Shown here: one piece after another, positions 8,972 through 17,036 of the stretch | Position numbering within the stretch: position 1 is the first letter of the stretch | Layout of the letters: each line of letters starts with the position of its first letter | Source: an uncultured Bacteroidota bacterium | Lineage (GTDB): Bacteria > Bacteroidota > Bacteroidia > UKL13-3 | DNA: 53,059 nucleotides | Direction: 5' to 3' | NCBI GenBank assembly: GCA_903910445.1 | Contig: CAIVZR010000045.1 | Coordinates: 1 to 53,059 of the forward strand | The notes under the pieces: generated by a model | The model's database searches: none | What the model was told of the DNA's origin: nothing | The model's input: the letters and a program-made list of their open reading frames with translations, nothing else | Position numbers and translations under genes: made by a program

Positions 8972-9706
8972 ATGAGATTAACAATAACGCTTCTACTGTT
9001 TGTTCAACTGCTCTTCCTTTCTTCGTGTAGTTCTTTGAAAGAACTCGTTTATTTTCAAGAAAAGAAAGCTGCTATACCTACATCTAATGTACCAAATTCT
9101 CAAGCTCCTGTTCATATTATTGCCCCTGGAGATATCATCAATTTAATAATCAATACACCTTTACAATCATCTGCAACAATTTTAAATGCCAAGGAAGGCG
9201 CTAACGGTTATCAGGTAAAGGGTGATAGTACCATAGAAATACCGGTGCTAGGAAATATCAAAATTGCTGGTTTAGGTATGATGGTTGCAAAAGATTCAAT
9301 TTTAAGTAGGGCCAAAACTTTTTATAATGAGCCAAGTATCAATCTACAATTGGTGAGTTTCAAAGTAACTGTTTTGGGAGAAGTATTAAATCCAGGATTG
9401 AAAGCCCTGTATATGGAAAATGCCACCTTTCTTGATGCCATCGCATCTTCTGGCGACTTAACCAATTTTGGTAATCGTAGTAATATTAAAGTAATAAGAG
9501 GAAGCAAAGTATTTTATTTGGATCTTACCGAATTAGAAATAATGAAATCGGAAGGCTATTACTTACAATCCAATGATATTGTATATGTGCAGCCATTGAG
9601 AAGAAAAAATACCGTTTCAAATTTATCTACAGCGCTGGCATTCACAAGTTTTGCATCGGTAATAACTACTCTTACCACTACTATTATTCTCCTAACCAAG
9701 AAATAA
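8972..9706 (+). CDS. Wza-like polysaccharide export lipoprotein
   Basis: A 244-residue outer-membrane lipoprotein of the polysaccharide biosynthesis/export (Wza/OPX) family, expected to form or gate the exit channel for a capsule or exopolysaccharide. The signal ends in lipobox FLSSC with lipidated Cys19. The PES domain begins at the IAPGDIINLIINTP strand, and an SLBB-type segment follows (VTVLGEVLNPGLKAL). A C-terminal hydrophobic helix (LAFTSFASVITTLTTTIILL) is typical of Bacteroidota versions. The start is set at 8972, because codons upstream lie in the promoter. Three bases separate it from the Wzc-like gene. Confidence 0.92.
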   Translation: MRLTITLLLFVQLLFLSSCSSLKELVYFQEKKAAIPTSNVPNSQAPVHIIAPGDIINLIINTPLQSSATILNAKEGANGYQVKGDSTIEIPVLGNIKIAGLGMMVAKDSILSRAKTFYNEPSINLQLVSFKVTVLGEVLNPGLKALYMENATFLDAIASSGDLTNFGNRSNIKVIRGSKVFYLDLTELEIMKSEGYYLQSNDIVYVQPLRRKNTVSNLSTALAFTSFASVITTLTTTIILLTKK

Positions 9707-9709
9707 AAT

Positions 9710-12109
9710 ATGTTTGAAGAAGAAAGCGAAAAGGCTAAAAGTATCATTGAAGAAAAATACAATGTACGACCGCTCTTTAATTTAATTGTAGGAAATTGGT
9801 TTTTGTTTATGGCATTTATTGTTACTGCCTTAACCATTGGATACCTAATTAACTACTACTCTATTAATGAGTATAATTTAAGTGCTACCCTTTTACTAAA
9901 AGAAAATACTAGCCGTAGCGCTTCCGATGTAATTAAGGAGGATTTGGGTTTGCCCGATTCAAAGCGACCGCTAACTACCGAATTAAATGTGCTTCGCTCC
10001 CGTACACTTTATAAAGATGTGATTTCTAAACTTGAACTAGACATTACTTATGTTGCTATTGGAAGGGTTCAAGAAACGGAGATGTATCCAGATAATCCTT
10101 TTGTAGTGAAAGGTATAGCCTTAGATAGTGGCACCTACGGAAGATGGTTTATTTTAAATTTAATTGATGATGAAACTTTTGAATTGAAAATCGATAAAGA
10201 ATTCAAAATATATAAATTTGGAGAGACTATTAAGAACTCCATCTTCGATATTAAAATTTTCAAGAATGATTTAGCGTCTGGCAAAAGTTTAAAAAATGCT
10301 TCTCAACGAAATTTCAAATTTGCGTTTAATACCGCCGAATTCTTGGTTGATTATTACAAATCGATGGTAGCTGTAAGTTTGATTAGAGAAACAAGCATCT
10401 TCGAACTTCAAATTAATGATCCAATTCCTCAAAGAGGTATAGATATCCTTAATAAGGTATGCGAAACTTATATTGATTATGGAATTGATGAGAAAAATTT
10501 AATAGCTAATAATACTGTTCGATTTATTGATGAACAGGTGAAAAGCATTTCAGCCCAATTAACTATTGGTCAGGATAGCTTCCAACGTTTCAGAGAGGTA
10601 AAAGGAGTAATCGACCTTAGCGATGAGTCAAAAACGATCTCTACCCAAATTGAGGCACTCGAATCGGAAAAGTTTAAACTCGAAACTGAACAAAAAATCC
10701 TGAATTTTATTTATGATTATATTTTCGCAAATAAGGATCTTGCTAATCTTTCTCCTTCTACAATGGGAATCGGCGATTTAACATTGTCAATTCAGATTCA
10801 AAAACTGCGTGACTTACAATCACAGCGTCAGAGAATGCAATACGAGAGTAAATCGTCAAACCCACAAATGATTGCCCTTGATCAGGAAATTGAAAACGTA
10901 AGGGCTTCATTATTGAATGGAATGTTCAATCTAAAAAAGAACTATCAAATTCATATGAGTAGTTTAGAGGGACAACGACAAAAATATTTATTCTTACTAA
11001 GTCGTATACCTGAGGCGGAACGTAAATTTCTAGATTTGAATCGCAAACTATCTCTAAACGAAAAAATCTATACCTACTTATTAGAGAAGCGTGCCGAAAT
11101 TGGCATCGCAAAAGCAGGTACAATTTCCGATAACAAAGTTCTTGATTCGGCATATTTAAAGGGCATGGTTTCTCCCAATCGCAAAAACAATTTACTGATA
11201 GCTTTTTTCATAGGATTAACCATTCCTTCATTAATCATTTTCCTACGCCAATATTTAGATGATAAGATTCGCAACAAACTGCAAATCGAAAAAAGTACCA
11301 AAGTTCCTTTGATTGGAATTATTAGCCATAGTGAAAAGCCATCTAAGCTGGTGGTACGTGATAATCCTAAATCACAAATTAGTGAAGCATTTAGAAGTAT
11401 TCGAACCAATTTACAGTACTTCACCGTAAAAGATGGTCCGAAAGTTATTGTGGTAACTTCTACCATTGGGGGCGAGGGTAAAACATTCTGTGCAATGAAT
11501 CTTTCTTCTGTAATAAGTTTGGGCGACAAGAAAGTGGTGCTTATTGGATTGGATATGCGTAAACCGAAAATCTTCGATGATTTTCATTTAACGAATAAAG
11601 TTGGCGTTAGTACTTTCTTAATTTCAAAAGCAACTGTAGATGAAATTATTCAGAAAACAGACATTCATAATTTAGATATCATTACTTCTGGCCCGGTACC
11701 TCCAAATCCTTCGGAGTTACTCATGAGCGAAAATTTATTGTTATTACTTGAGAAATTGAAAACTCTTTACGATTATATCGTGATTGATACTGCGCCAGTA
11801 GGATTGGTAACTGATGGTTTGCTGCTCATGAAACATGCTGATATCAATATTTATGTAATGCGTGAAAATTACTCGCGCCTTTTCTTCTTGAATTCAATTA
11901 ATGAAATTCATAAGAATGATACCATCAAGAACTTATGTTTATTACTCAACGATTCAAACCTCAATAACTCGAAATATGGTTATGGATACGGATATGGTTA
12001 CGGCTACGGTTACGGTTATGGAAGTGGGTACGGATATTATGATGAGCGTAAACAACAAAGTTTTTCAAAAAGAATGAGAGATAGAATATTTTCAAACAAA
12101 AAGAGATGA
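9710..12109 (+). CDS. Wzc-like polysaccharide co-polymerase / tyrosine autokinase
   Basis: A 799-residue inner-membrane protein that sets polymer length and drives export in Wzx/Wzy-type pathways, autophosphorylating on a Tyr-rich tail. Domains in order: TM1 about 24-45; periplasmic Wzz domain with long coiled coils (about 260-480); TM2 near 493-513; cytoplasmic BY-kinase with Walker A GGEGKT (587-592), a Walker A'-like LIGLDMRKP and Walker B YIVIDTAPV. The C-terminal Tyr cluster is unusually regular: eight consecutive Tyr-Gly pairs, then Ser-Gly, Tyr-Gly and Tyr-Tyr (residues 756-777), before a basic end. It overlaps the dehydrogenase gene by ATGA. Confidence 0.95.
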   Translation: MFEEESEKAKSIIEEKYNVRPLFNLIVGNWFLFMAFIVTALTIGYLINYYSINEYNLSATLLLKENTSRSASDVIKEDLGLPDSKRPLTTELNVLRSRTLYKDVISKLELDITYVAIGRVQETEMYPDNPFVVKGIALDSGTYGRWFILNLIDDETFELKIDKEFKIYKFGETIKNSIFDIKIFKNDLASGKSLKNASQRNFKFAFNTAEFLVDYYKSMVAVSLIRETSIFELQINDPIPQRGIDILNKVCETYIDYGIDEKNLIANNTVRFIDEQVKSISAQLTIGQDSFQRFREVKGVIDLSDESKTISTQIEALESEKFKLETEQKILNFIYDYIFANKDLANLSPSTMGIGDLTLSIQIQKLRDLQSQRQRMQYESKSSNPQMIALDQEIENVRASLLNGMFNLKKNYQIHMSSLEGQRQKYLFLLSRIPEAERKFLDLNRKLSLNEKIYTYLLEKRAEIGIAKAGTISDNKVLDSAYLKGMVSPNRKNNLLIAFFIGLTIPSLIIFLRQYLDDKIRNKLQIEKSTKVPLIGIISHSEKPSKLVVRDNPKSQISEAFRSIRTNLQYFTVKDGPKVIVVTSTIGGEGKTFCAMNLSSVISLGDKKVVLIGLDMRKPKIFDDFHLTNKVGVSTFLISKATVDEIIQKTDIHNLDIITSGPVPPNPSELLMSENLLLLLEKLKTLYDYIVIDTAPVGLVTDGLLLMKHADINIYVMRENYSRLFFLNSINEIHKNDTIKNLCLLLNDSNLNNSKYGYGYGYGYGYGYGYGSGYGYYDERKQQSFSKRMRDRIFSNKKR
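11975..12040 (+). repeat. Six-base tandem repeat encoding the Tyr-Gly tail
   Basis: Degenerate hexamer repeats of the form TAY-GGN run through this stretch of the Wzc-like gene, in phase with the reading frame: eight Tyr-Gly units, one Ser-Gly, one Tyr-Gly and Tyr-Tyr. Third positions vary, so the array is partly diverged. Changes in repeat number would stay in frame and alter only the number of phosphorylatable tyrosines. Confidence 0.9.
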
Positions 12110-13395
12110 TTAAGGAATTAGAAAGTAAAAAAAAGAAGATTGCAATAATTGGTTTAGGTTATGTGGGTTTGCCCATTGCCCTTGAGTTTGCCAAGAAGTT
12201 TAGTGTAATTGGTTTCGATATTAATGAGGCCCGCATTAAAATGATGCAACAAAAAGTTGATCCAAGTGAAGAATTAACTTCCGAAGATTTTAATGGTTGT
12301 GATATTGTATTTACCAATAAATTGGAGGTGCTTAAGAAAGCTAGTTTCTTTATTGTAGCGGTACCAACCCCAATTGATAGCCACAATCGCCCCGATCTTC
12401 GCCCATTGATTGGTGCAAGTACCTCTGTAGGGAAGGTGCTTAAGAAAGGTGATTATGTGGTATTCGAATCTACCGTATATCCTGGTTGCACTGAAGATGA
12501 TTGTATTCCAATTTTAGAAAAAGAATCGGGATTGAAATTTAAAAAAGATTTCAAGGTAGGCTATTCACCTGAACGTATAAACCCAGGTGATAAAGAACAT
12601 ACCCTTACCAAAATCTTGAAAATTGTTTCAGGTTGTGATAAAGAATCATTGGATATTATTGCCGATGTATATGGGAGTATCGTTACTGCTGGAATTCATA
12701 AAGCCCCAACCATTAAGGTTGCCGAGAGTGCTAAAATTATAGAAAATACGCAACGCGATTTGAATATCGCATTGATGAATGAGCTCTCTATCATTTTCAA
12801 TAAGATGGGAATTAATACCTACGATGTATTAGAAGCTGCGGGAACAAAATGGAATTTCTTGAAATTCTCTCCAGGGTTGGTCGGAGGTCATTGTATAGGT
12901 GTTGACCCATACTATCTTACACATAAAGCTAGCGAAATCGGGTATCATAGTAAGGTAATACTTGCAGGCCGTTATACCAATGATGGGGTAGGTTCTCATA
13001 TTGCCAAGGAGGTAATTCGCCAAATGATTGTGAATGAAATCCTCTTAAAGAAAGCAAAAGTTCTTGTTATGGGTGCTACCTTTAAAGAAAATGTAGCCGA
13101 TATTAGAAATAGTAAAGTGGTGGATATTATTAATGAGTTGAAGACTTATCATTTAAATATTGAAGTGGTAGATCCTCGCGCGAGTGCTGAAGATATTCAT
13201 CATGAATACGGATTTAAATTGGCTAAGAAAATTGGAAAGGATTATGATGCTATCATCGTAGCTGTTTCACATAATGAATACCAAAATTTATCGGATTCTT
13301 ATTTCAAAGGAATATCTAAAAAGAATGCCGTGTTTTTTGATGTGAAAGGAATGTACAAGAACAAGATTCGTTCCTTAACTTATATGAGCCTCTAG
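12106..13395 (+). CDS. Nucleotide-sugar dehydrogenase (UDP-GlcNAc/GalNAc-type 6-dehydrogenase)
   Basis: A 429-residue cytosolic NAD-dependent enzyme of the UDP-glucose/GDP-mannose dehydrogenase superfamily, making a nucleotide sugar uronic acid for polysaccharide assembly. The Rossmann GLGYVGLPIALEF is at the N terminus, FESTVYPG follows, and catalytic Cys263 sits in GGHCIGVDPYYL. The IENTQRDLNIALMNE segment resembles TviB/WbpO-type enzymes acting on UDP-N-acetylhexosamines more than plain UDP-glucose dehydrogenases, but the substrate is inferred. It overlaps the Wzc-like gene by four bases and its 3' end overlaps the convergent methyltransferase by 21 bases. Confidence 0.92.
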   Translation: MIKELESKKKKIAIIGLGYVGLPIALEFAKKFSVIGFDINEARIKMMQQKVDPSEELTSEDFNGCDIVFTNKLEVLKKASFFIVAVPTPIDSHNRPDLRPLIGASTSVGKVLKKGDYVVFESTVYPGCTEDDCIPILEKESGLKFKKDFKVGYSPERINPGDKEHTLTKILKIVSGCDKESLDIIADVYGSIVTAGIHKAPTIKVAESAKIIENTQRDLNIALMNELSIIFNKMGINTYDVLEAAGTKWNFLKFSPGLVGGHCIGVDPYYLTHKASEIGYHSKVILAGRYTNDGVGSHIAKEVIRQMIVNEILLKKAKVLVMGATFKENVADIRNSKVVDIINELKTYHLNIEVVDPRASAEDIHHEYGFKLAKKIGKDYDAIIVAVSHNEYQNLSDSYFKGISKKNAVFFDVKGMYKNKIRSLTYMSL

Positions 13396-14184
13396 GAATC
13401 CATCGAATCGGATGGTGAAATGTTCTTTTTGCATTTCTTTTCTAAAGAATACAATTCCCCAGCGGAATATATCTGCCGTGCATTGTACTCTAGGATGGTT
13501 TTGAATTTCATTCCACGCTTTTTTCATTCCTTCACTCCAGTAGATATCATCGAAAATGAATATCGATTCGTTATGCACCTTGCTTAGGAGCATTTGAAAA
13601 TATCTAATGGTGGCTTCATAACTATGATTCCCATCCACAAAAACCAAATCGAGTGGGGGAAGGGTAGGAAGTAAATTTGGTAATACGCTATCGAAATTCC
13701 CTTCAATAAAATTCACCTGGTTATTTTTAAATTGCTGGTTAAAATACTCACTGGTAAATTTCAACAGTTCTTTGCTTCCTTCAATGGTATTGATTTTGGA
13801 GTTATTTGAATTACCTAATGCATTTTGCATTGCCGCCGTGCCCACACCCAAACAAGTTCCTATTTCGAGTATGTTTTTGCATTGATAGTATCGAACAATC
13901 TGAAATAAGATTTCCATCATCCTTCGATTACTGCTTGCTGTTTTATAAATTTCCTTGACCTTCCGTAGTGTTTTATTTAATGATTTTGAGCCACTTCCTA
14001 AATCCTCTATTTTCAAAACGGTTTCATTTTCTTTTAAATTTTGAATATAGAAATCCAAGGTATTCCATTCGATGGCATTCAAACGAGCATTCAGCACGTC
14101 TTCATTGAATTTGTAAATGAACGGAGAATGCACGCTGTGGCGGTTATTCGACTTAAATAAGTACTTGATGTAATCGAGGAACAT
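13375..14184 (-). CDS. Class I SAM-dependent methyltransferase
   Basis: A 269-residue cytosolic protein. Motif I is seen as NILEIGTCLGVGTAAM (around residues 94-109), the acidic SAM-ribose region as NTIEGSKELLKF, and a LDLVFVDGNHSYEATIRYF segment near 178 typical of the Methyltransf_24/O-methyltransferase-like group. The ~90 N-terminal residues are helical and charged without a recognised motif. The target molecule is unknown; proximity to the polysaccharide operon does not prove a link because it is convergent with it. Its last seven codons overlap the end of the dehydrogenase gene on the other strand. Confidence 0.85.
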   Translation of the reverse strand: MFLDYIKYLFKSNNRHSVHSPFIYKFNEDVLNARLNAIEWNTLDFYIQNLKENETVLKIEDLGSGSKSLNKTLRKVKEIYKTASSNRRMMEILFQIVRYYQCKNILEIGTCLGVGTAAMQNALGNSNNSKINTIEGSKELLKFTSEYFNQQFKNNQVNFIEGNFDSVLPNLLPTLPPLDLVFVDGNHSYEATIRYFQMLLSKVHNESIFIFDDIYWSEGMKKAWNEIQNHPRVQCTADIFRWGIVFFRKEMQKEHFTIRFDGFLEAHIS

Positions 14185-14297
14185 GCTAATTTATTATACA
14201 AATAAATTCATCTTCAATTTGAAAGCAGAATTTAATGTCAGCGAAAATAAGAATTCGTTGGAAATATAAATCCTTTAAAATAGTTTATAGATATCTT

Positions 14298-14645
14298 CTA
14301 TTTTTCAGGAGCACCACCATCAATCCAGCATTTTATCTTTTTACGATCTTCTAAGGAGAGGGAACTATTCTTAGGCATATCCTTGGTATACAAAACTCTT
14401 TGAGCCAAGGTGCCATTTTTCACCCTAGCAAAAATCCCTGCATAGGTAGTATAGTTTCCATTTGGAGAACCTGCATTATGGCAGCCTGAACTGAGGCAAT
14501 GAGCATCGATAATTACTTTTATCGTGGAGTCATAGGTAACAAGCGTGGTGCTACAGTCCAACCCCTTATACTCGTCCTTCTTGCAACAGAACAGGCTGCA
14601 AATAATGATGGTAATAACAATGATTATTTTAGAAACAGTTTGCAC
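14298..14645 (-). CDS. Small cytochrome c-like lipoprotein with CX4CH motif
   Basis: A 115-residue exported lipoprotein (hydrophobic N terminus, lipobox SLFC/C at Cys20-21). It carries Cys50-x4-Cys55-His56, a spaced variant of the CXXCH haem-attachment site, and Met90 in KDMPKNSS, positioned like the distal haem ligand of small class I cytochromes; the C-terminal EDRKKIKCWIDGGAP helix also fits that fold. The start codon is GTG, placed directly after the TAA of the upstream lipoprotein gene. It is the last gene of a four-gene cluster. If haem does not attach, the cysteines could bind metal. Confidence 0.72.
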   Translation of the reverse strand: MQTVSKIIIVITIIICSLFCCKKDEYKGLDCSTTLVTYDSTIKVIIDAHCLSSGCHNAGSPNGNYTTYAGIFARVKNGTLAQRVLYTKDMPKNSSLSLEDRKKIKCWIDGGAPEK

Positions 14646-15041
14646 TTAGTTGTTAGTTTGTACATCAAATTCTTTAATTTCTTTACGTTCACTCCAACCG
14701 ATTGTGGCAGCAACACCTCCTTTTACCGCAACCATGGCAGTACTATCAAACGCAACAGCATATAAATAGTAATTCCCAGGACGCAATTCTTCAACATGAA
14801 CATGGTTATCATCAAGCTCTCCCGAAACTTTCAAGTCGTAATTGGTTGTAGGGTTAGATGGTGCAGTAGTGGCATCAAACTTCACATACAGGGTTGTGGT
14901 ACCAACAATAGGAGTGGTGCCATGATAGATGAGTGCATGGATAGTAGCTTTACCTCCAACATCATTTTTTTTGCAAGCTTGAAATGAGAATGCGAGGGTA
15001 AATAATATTATAATTAAAGTCGACTTTTTAATAGATTGCAT
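14646..15041 (-). CDS. Small lipoprotein of unknown function
   Basis: A 131-residue lipoprotein: MQSIKKST start, hydrophobic stretch, lipobox FSFQAC with Cys23. The mature part resembles a beta-sandwich (KATIHALIYHGTTPIVG, a TTTLYVKFDA strand, and a LRPGNYYLYAVAFDS segment like carboxypeptidase-regulatory or transthyretin-like folds), and it has an HVHVEEL patch with two histidines. The function is unknown. It lies 20 bases after the Met-rich protein gene and abuts the cytochrome-like gene, so co-translation is likely. Confidence 0.72.
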   Translation of the reverse strand: MQSIKKSTLIIILFTLAFSFQACKKNDVGGKATIHALIYHGTTPIVGTTTLYVKFDATTAPSNPTTNYDLKVSGELDDNHVHVEELRPGNYYLYAVAFDSTAMVAVKGGVAATIGWSERKEIKEFDVQTNN

Positions 15042-15061
15042 AATTTGAAATTTTTAATTGT

Positions 15062-16102
15062 TTAAAAAAAATAAGATAAATCTGTGTTGAGATAGTTTTT
15101 AATTGTCATTTGTTTGCCATTTAAGTTTTGGTAAAATGGAATACCATATTCAACTCTAATCCGAAAAGGATGCAATAGTACAATCGTAGAACGATAAGAG
15201 GCACCTATAAATACATTAAGACGTGTACCACCATAATTAATTGAATTTGCTGTGATATCACTTGGGTTATTTAAAAGGATATTCATTCCTTTTATGTTAG
15301 TTGTATGAACCCAATTCACCCGCAAAGAGCTACTCACACCTTCTGTCCATTGATATGCACTCCAAACACAACTTTCAAATTCATTACCAAGCCGATAACC
15401 CAAGGTATTATACCCATTTCGAATATTGGCATTTAGTAATAATCCTATACTTAGTCTGGAGGTCTGATAATTACAATGTAACCCTAAAATCATGTCGTAG
15501 GTGCCTGAGCCAAGTTGCATAGAATAAGGCATTACCTGTTTCGGATACATCGTACTTTGTGCCTCTCCCAACTGACGTATTGAACCTGTAGGCAAACTCA
15601 TCCCCACCGTTGAAATCAAATGAATTTCAGAAGATTTGAAAGTTGAAATCATAAATTGAACTTTCGTATCACTCATGCCGCTGGTGTTCATTCCATGAGT
15701 ATGTATTTTATTACCCATCTTCATTTGCATTTCCATATAGCGAGTATCATATCCTAACATTAGCATCCCCGTAATTTTATCGGTAATTCCCCCCATCAAC
15801 ATGAGCATATACATATTCATATTCATGATTGTTGGTTCGGATGTATATTGTTGCAGTATTTCACCTGAAGCTAATTTTTGGCTACCATTCCTAATACCTA
15901 CCATCGACATATTCATATATTGGCCGGTAATCATCCATTCATTCCTCTTATGTATGTGACCGCTTAATACACCAATGGGTGTTAAGTCGTGGTCACAATC
16001 GCATGCTGAATTGCATACGAGGGTATCTGTTTTTTGTGCAGATACTTGAAGTACAATCAGAAATAAATGAATGAAAATAATTTTGAATAAATTAATTTTC
16101 AT
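15062..16102 (-). CDS. Met/His-rich outer-membrane-like protein, possibly metal-linked
   Basis: A 346-residue exported protein with a signal peptide (cleavage near Ala22-Gln23). The mature N terminus carries a CNSACDCDHD cluster and then GHIHKRNEWMITGQYMNMSM. Further Met-rich strands follow (MNMNMYMLMLM, MEMQMKM, HTHGMNTSGM). The later part alternates like beta-barrel strands and ends in an aromatic residue (SYFF), as outer-membrane barrels do. Met-rich barrels with a GEWM-like opening occur near copper genes in Bacteroidota, from memory of such loci, so a copper or silver role is inferred, not shown. It is third from the end of the minus-strand cluster. Confidence 0.75.
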   Translation of the reverse strand: MKINLFKIIFIHLFLIVLQVSAQKTDTLVCNSACDCDHDLTPIGVLSGHIHKRNEWMITGQYMNMSMVGIRNGSQKLASGEILQQYTSEPTIMNMNMYMLMLMGGITDKITGMLMLGYDTRYMEMQMKMGNKIHTHGMNTSGMSDTKVQFMISTFKSSEIHLISTVGMSLPTGSIRQLGEAQSTMYPKQVMPYSMQLGSGTYDMILGLHCNYQTSRLSIGLLLNANIRNGYNTLGYRLGNEFESCVWSAYQWTEGVSSSLRVNWVHTTNIKGMNILLNNPSDITANSINYGGTRLNVFIGASYRSTIVLLHPFRIRVEYGIPFYQNLNGKQMTIKNYLNTDLSYFF

Positions 16103-16190
16103 TCGATAAAATAATTATGAAATACAAAAGAATGAATGTCACAAAAGCAACCCATTCGAAGGCGTATTTTCGAACCTTAATTTGAAAATT

Positions 16191-16568
16191 TTAACCGATT
16201 AAGTCAGAAAAAGGAGGGGGATGAAATATAAAAGAAGGATTGGAAACTTCATTCTTATTCAAATAACTAAAATGAAGGATATTTATATTTCCAAAACCTT
16301 GAAATTGAAATGGAATAGAGATTTCAAAATAATACGGAACTTCCAGTTGCTTTATTTCCGGAATTGATGAGGCGGGTGAAGCAATTGATTTCATTTCCTT
16401 GGCCAGATAGCATTTCCCATGGCAGGTTGAGTTCTTCACATTCTTGTTTACACACTCCACCTTGGCGATAGTTTCTTCTTGTAAATAAAATGCCATCAAT
16501 AGTGTAACTATCGCCATATTCTGAAATATAACCAACACTAAAAAGGTATATGCAATAGTTTTTTTCAA
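16191..16568 (-). CDS. Small membrane protein with CX9CHGKC motif
   Basis: A 125-residue protein with an N-terminal hydrophobic helix (about 5-29) that is either a membrane anchor or an uncleaved signal, then Cys39, Cys49-His50 and Cys53 in NSTCHGKCYLAKEM. Similar small proteins with a GKCYL motif occur in Bacteroidota near metal or TonB-linked genes, but I know of no assigned function. The only credible start is TTG at 16566-16568: upstream in-frame codons hold no ATG before a stop. It heads the cluster of four envelope genes, 88 bases before the Met-rich protein gene. Confidence 0.65.
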   Translation of the reverse strand: MKKTIAYTFLVLVIFQNMAIVTLLMAFYLQEETIAKVECVNKNVKNSTCHGKCYLAKEMKSIASPASSIPEIKQLEVPYYFEISIPFQFQGFGNINILHFSYLNKNEVSNPSFIFHPPPFSDLIG

Positions 16569-16574
16569 ATGATC

Positions 16575-16597
16575 ATGGAGAATACTAGCATCTCCAT
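16575..16597. promoter_or_regulatory. Inverted repeat in the leader of the Met-rich cluster
   Basis: ATGGAGA (16575-16581) and TCTCCAT (16591-16597) form a perfect 7-bp inverted repeat with a nine-base centre. It lies between the -7-like element and the TTG start of the first cluster gene. It could be an operator for a dimeric repressor or a hairpin near the ribosome-binding site. Confidence 0.45.
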
Positions 16598-16608
16598 TTA
16601 TAACAATT

Positions 16609-16616
16609 CAAAGATA
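16609..16616 (-). promoter_or_regulatory. TAnnTTTG element upstream of the Met-rich cluster
   Basis: TATCTTTG on the minus strand, 40 bases before the TTG start of the first cluster gene. No TTG -33 element is found at the usual distance. Confidence 0.45.
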
Positions 16617-16709
16617 TCAATCCTGGATAGATTTTGAAGCTGTTTTTTATCACCCAAATTAATGGGCAAAAAAATCAATTTTTCATACCTTCGTTTTAAG
16701 AATATTTTA

Positions 16710-16717
16710 TATTTTTG
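16710..16717 (+). promoter_or_regulatory. TAnnTTTG promoter element of the 55-residue gene
   Basis: TATTTTTG ends seven bases before the ATG at 16725, again implying a leaderless or near-leaderless message. It also argues against the upstream in-frame start at 16662. Confidence 0.5.
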
Positions 16718-16724
16718 CGCGTAT

Positions 16725-16892
16725 ATGTCGGAATCAACAAATACCCAATCAAAACCAAAAGGAAAATACTGGCTTATTTTTGTAGCAAGCCTAGTAGTTA
16801 TTACATTAATTACGCTTTACCGCCCAGAAGCATTTTGGCTGCCTATTCCAATTATGGTTACCGCTTTTGCTCTTGCGAACGACTGGTTATAA
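16725..16892 (+). CDS. 55-residue membrane protein
   Basis: A very short protein: a polar, Lys-containing N terminus (MSESTNTQSKPKGKYW), one hydrophobic segment (LIFVASLVVITLITLY), a short break with Pro, and a second hydrophobic stretch (FWLPIPIMVTAFALAN) ending at the C terminus. It is probably a two-helix inner-membrane protein. The function is unknown. It has its own promoter element and is followed by a terminator, so it looks like an independent transcript ahead of leuS. Confidence 0.6.
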   Translation: MSESTNTQSKPKGKYWLIFVASLVVITLITLYRPEAFWLPIPIMVTAFALANDWL

Positions 16893-16960
16893 TTTTTTTA
16901 CCAAAGATTTTTAAATTTTTACGGGTCGATCCCGAAAAATATAAATTATAAATAATTCAC

Positions 16961-16993
16961 AAAGCCGCATCAGCCATGGTTGTTGCGGCTTTT
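16961..16993 (+). terminator. Intrinsic terminator before leuS
   Basis: AAAGCCGCA (16961-16969) pairs with TGCGGCTTT (16984-16992), and the stem ends in a T run. A second, weaker inverted repeat (ATTTTT-CGGG / CCCG-AAAAAT, 16915-16940) precedes it. Together they close the transcript of the 55-residue gene. Confidence 0.75.
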
Positions 16994-17036
16994 GATTTTT
17001 AATAGTTCCTATATCAAGGAATTTAAGTGATGCACT

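Noticed and set aside
11074-11529. 151-codon open frame on the minus strand inside the Wzc-like gene
   Set aside because: It is fully covered by the well-supported kinase gene, has no promoter or start context, and the protein has no coherent composition; a shadow frame.
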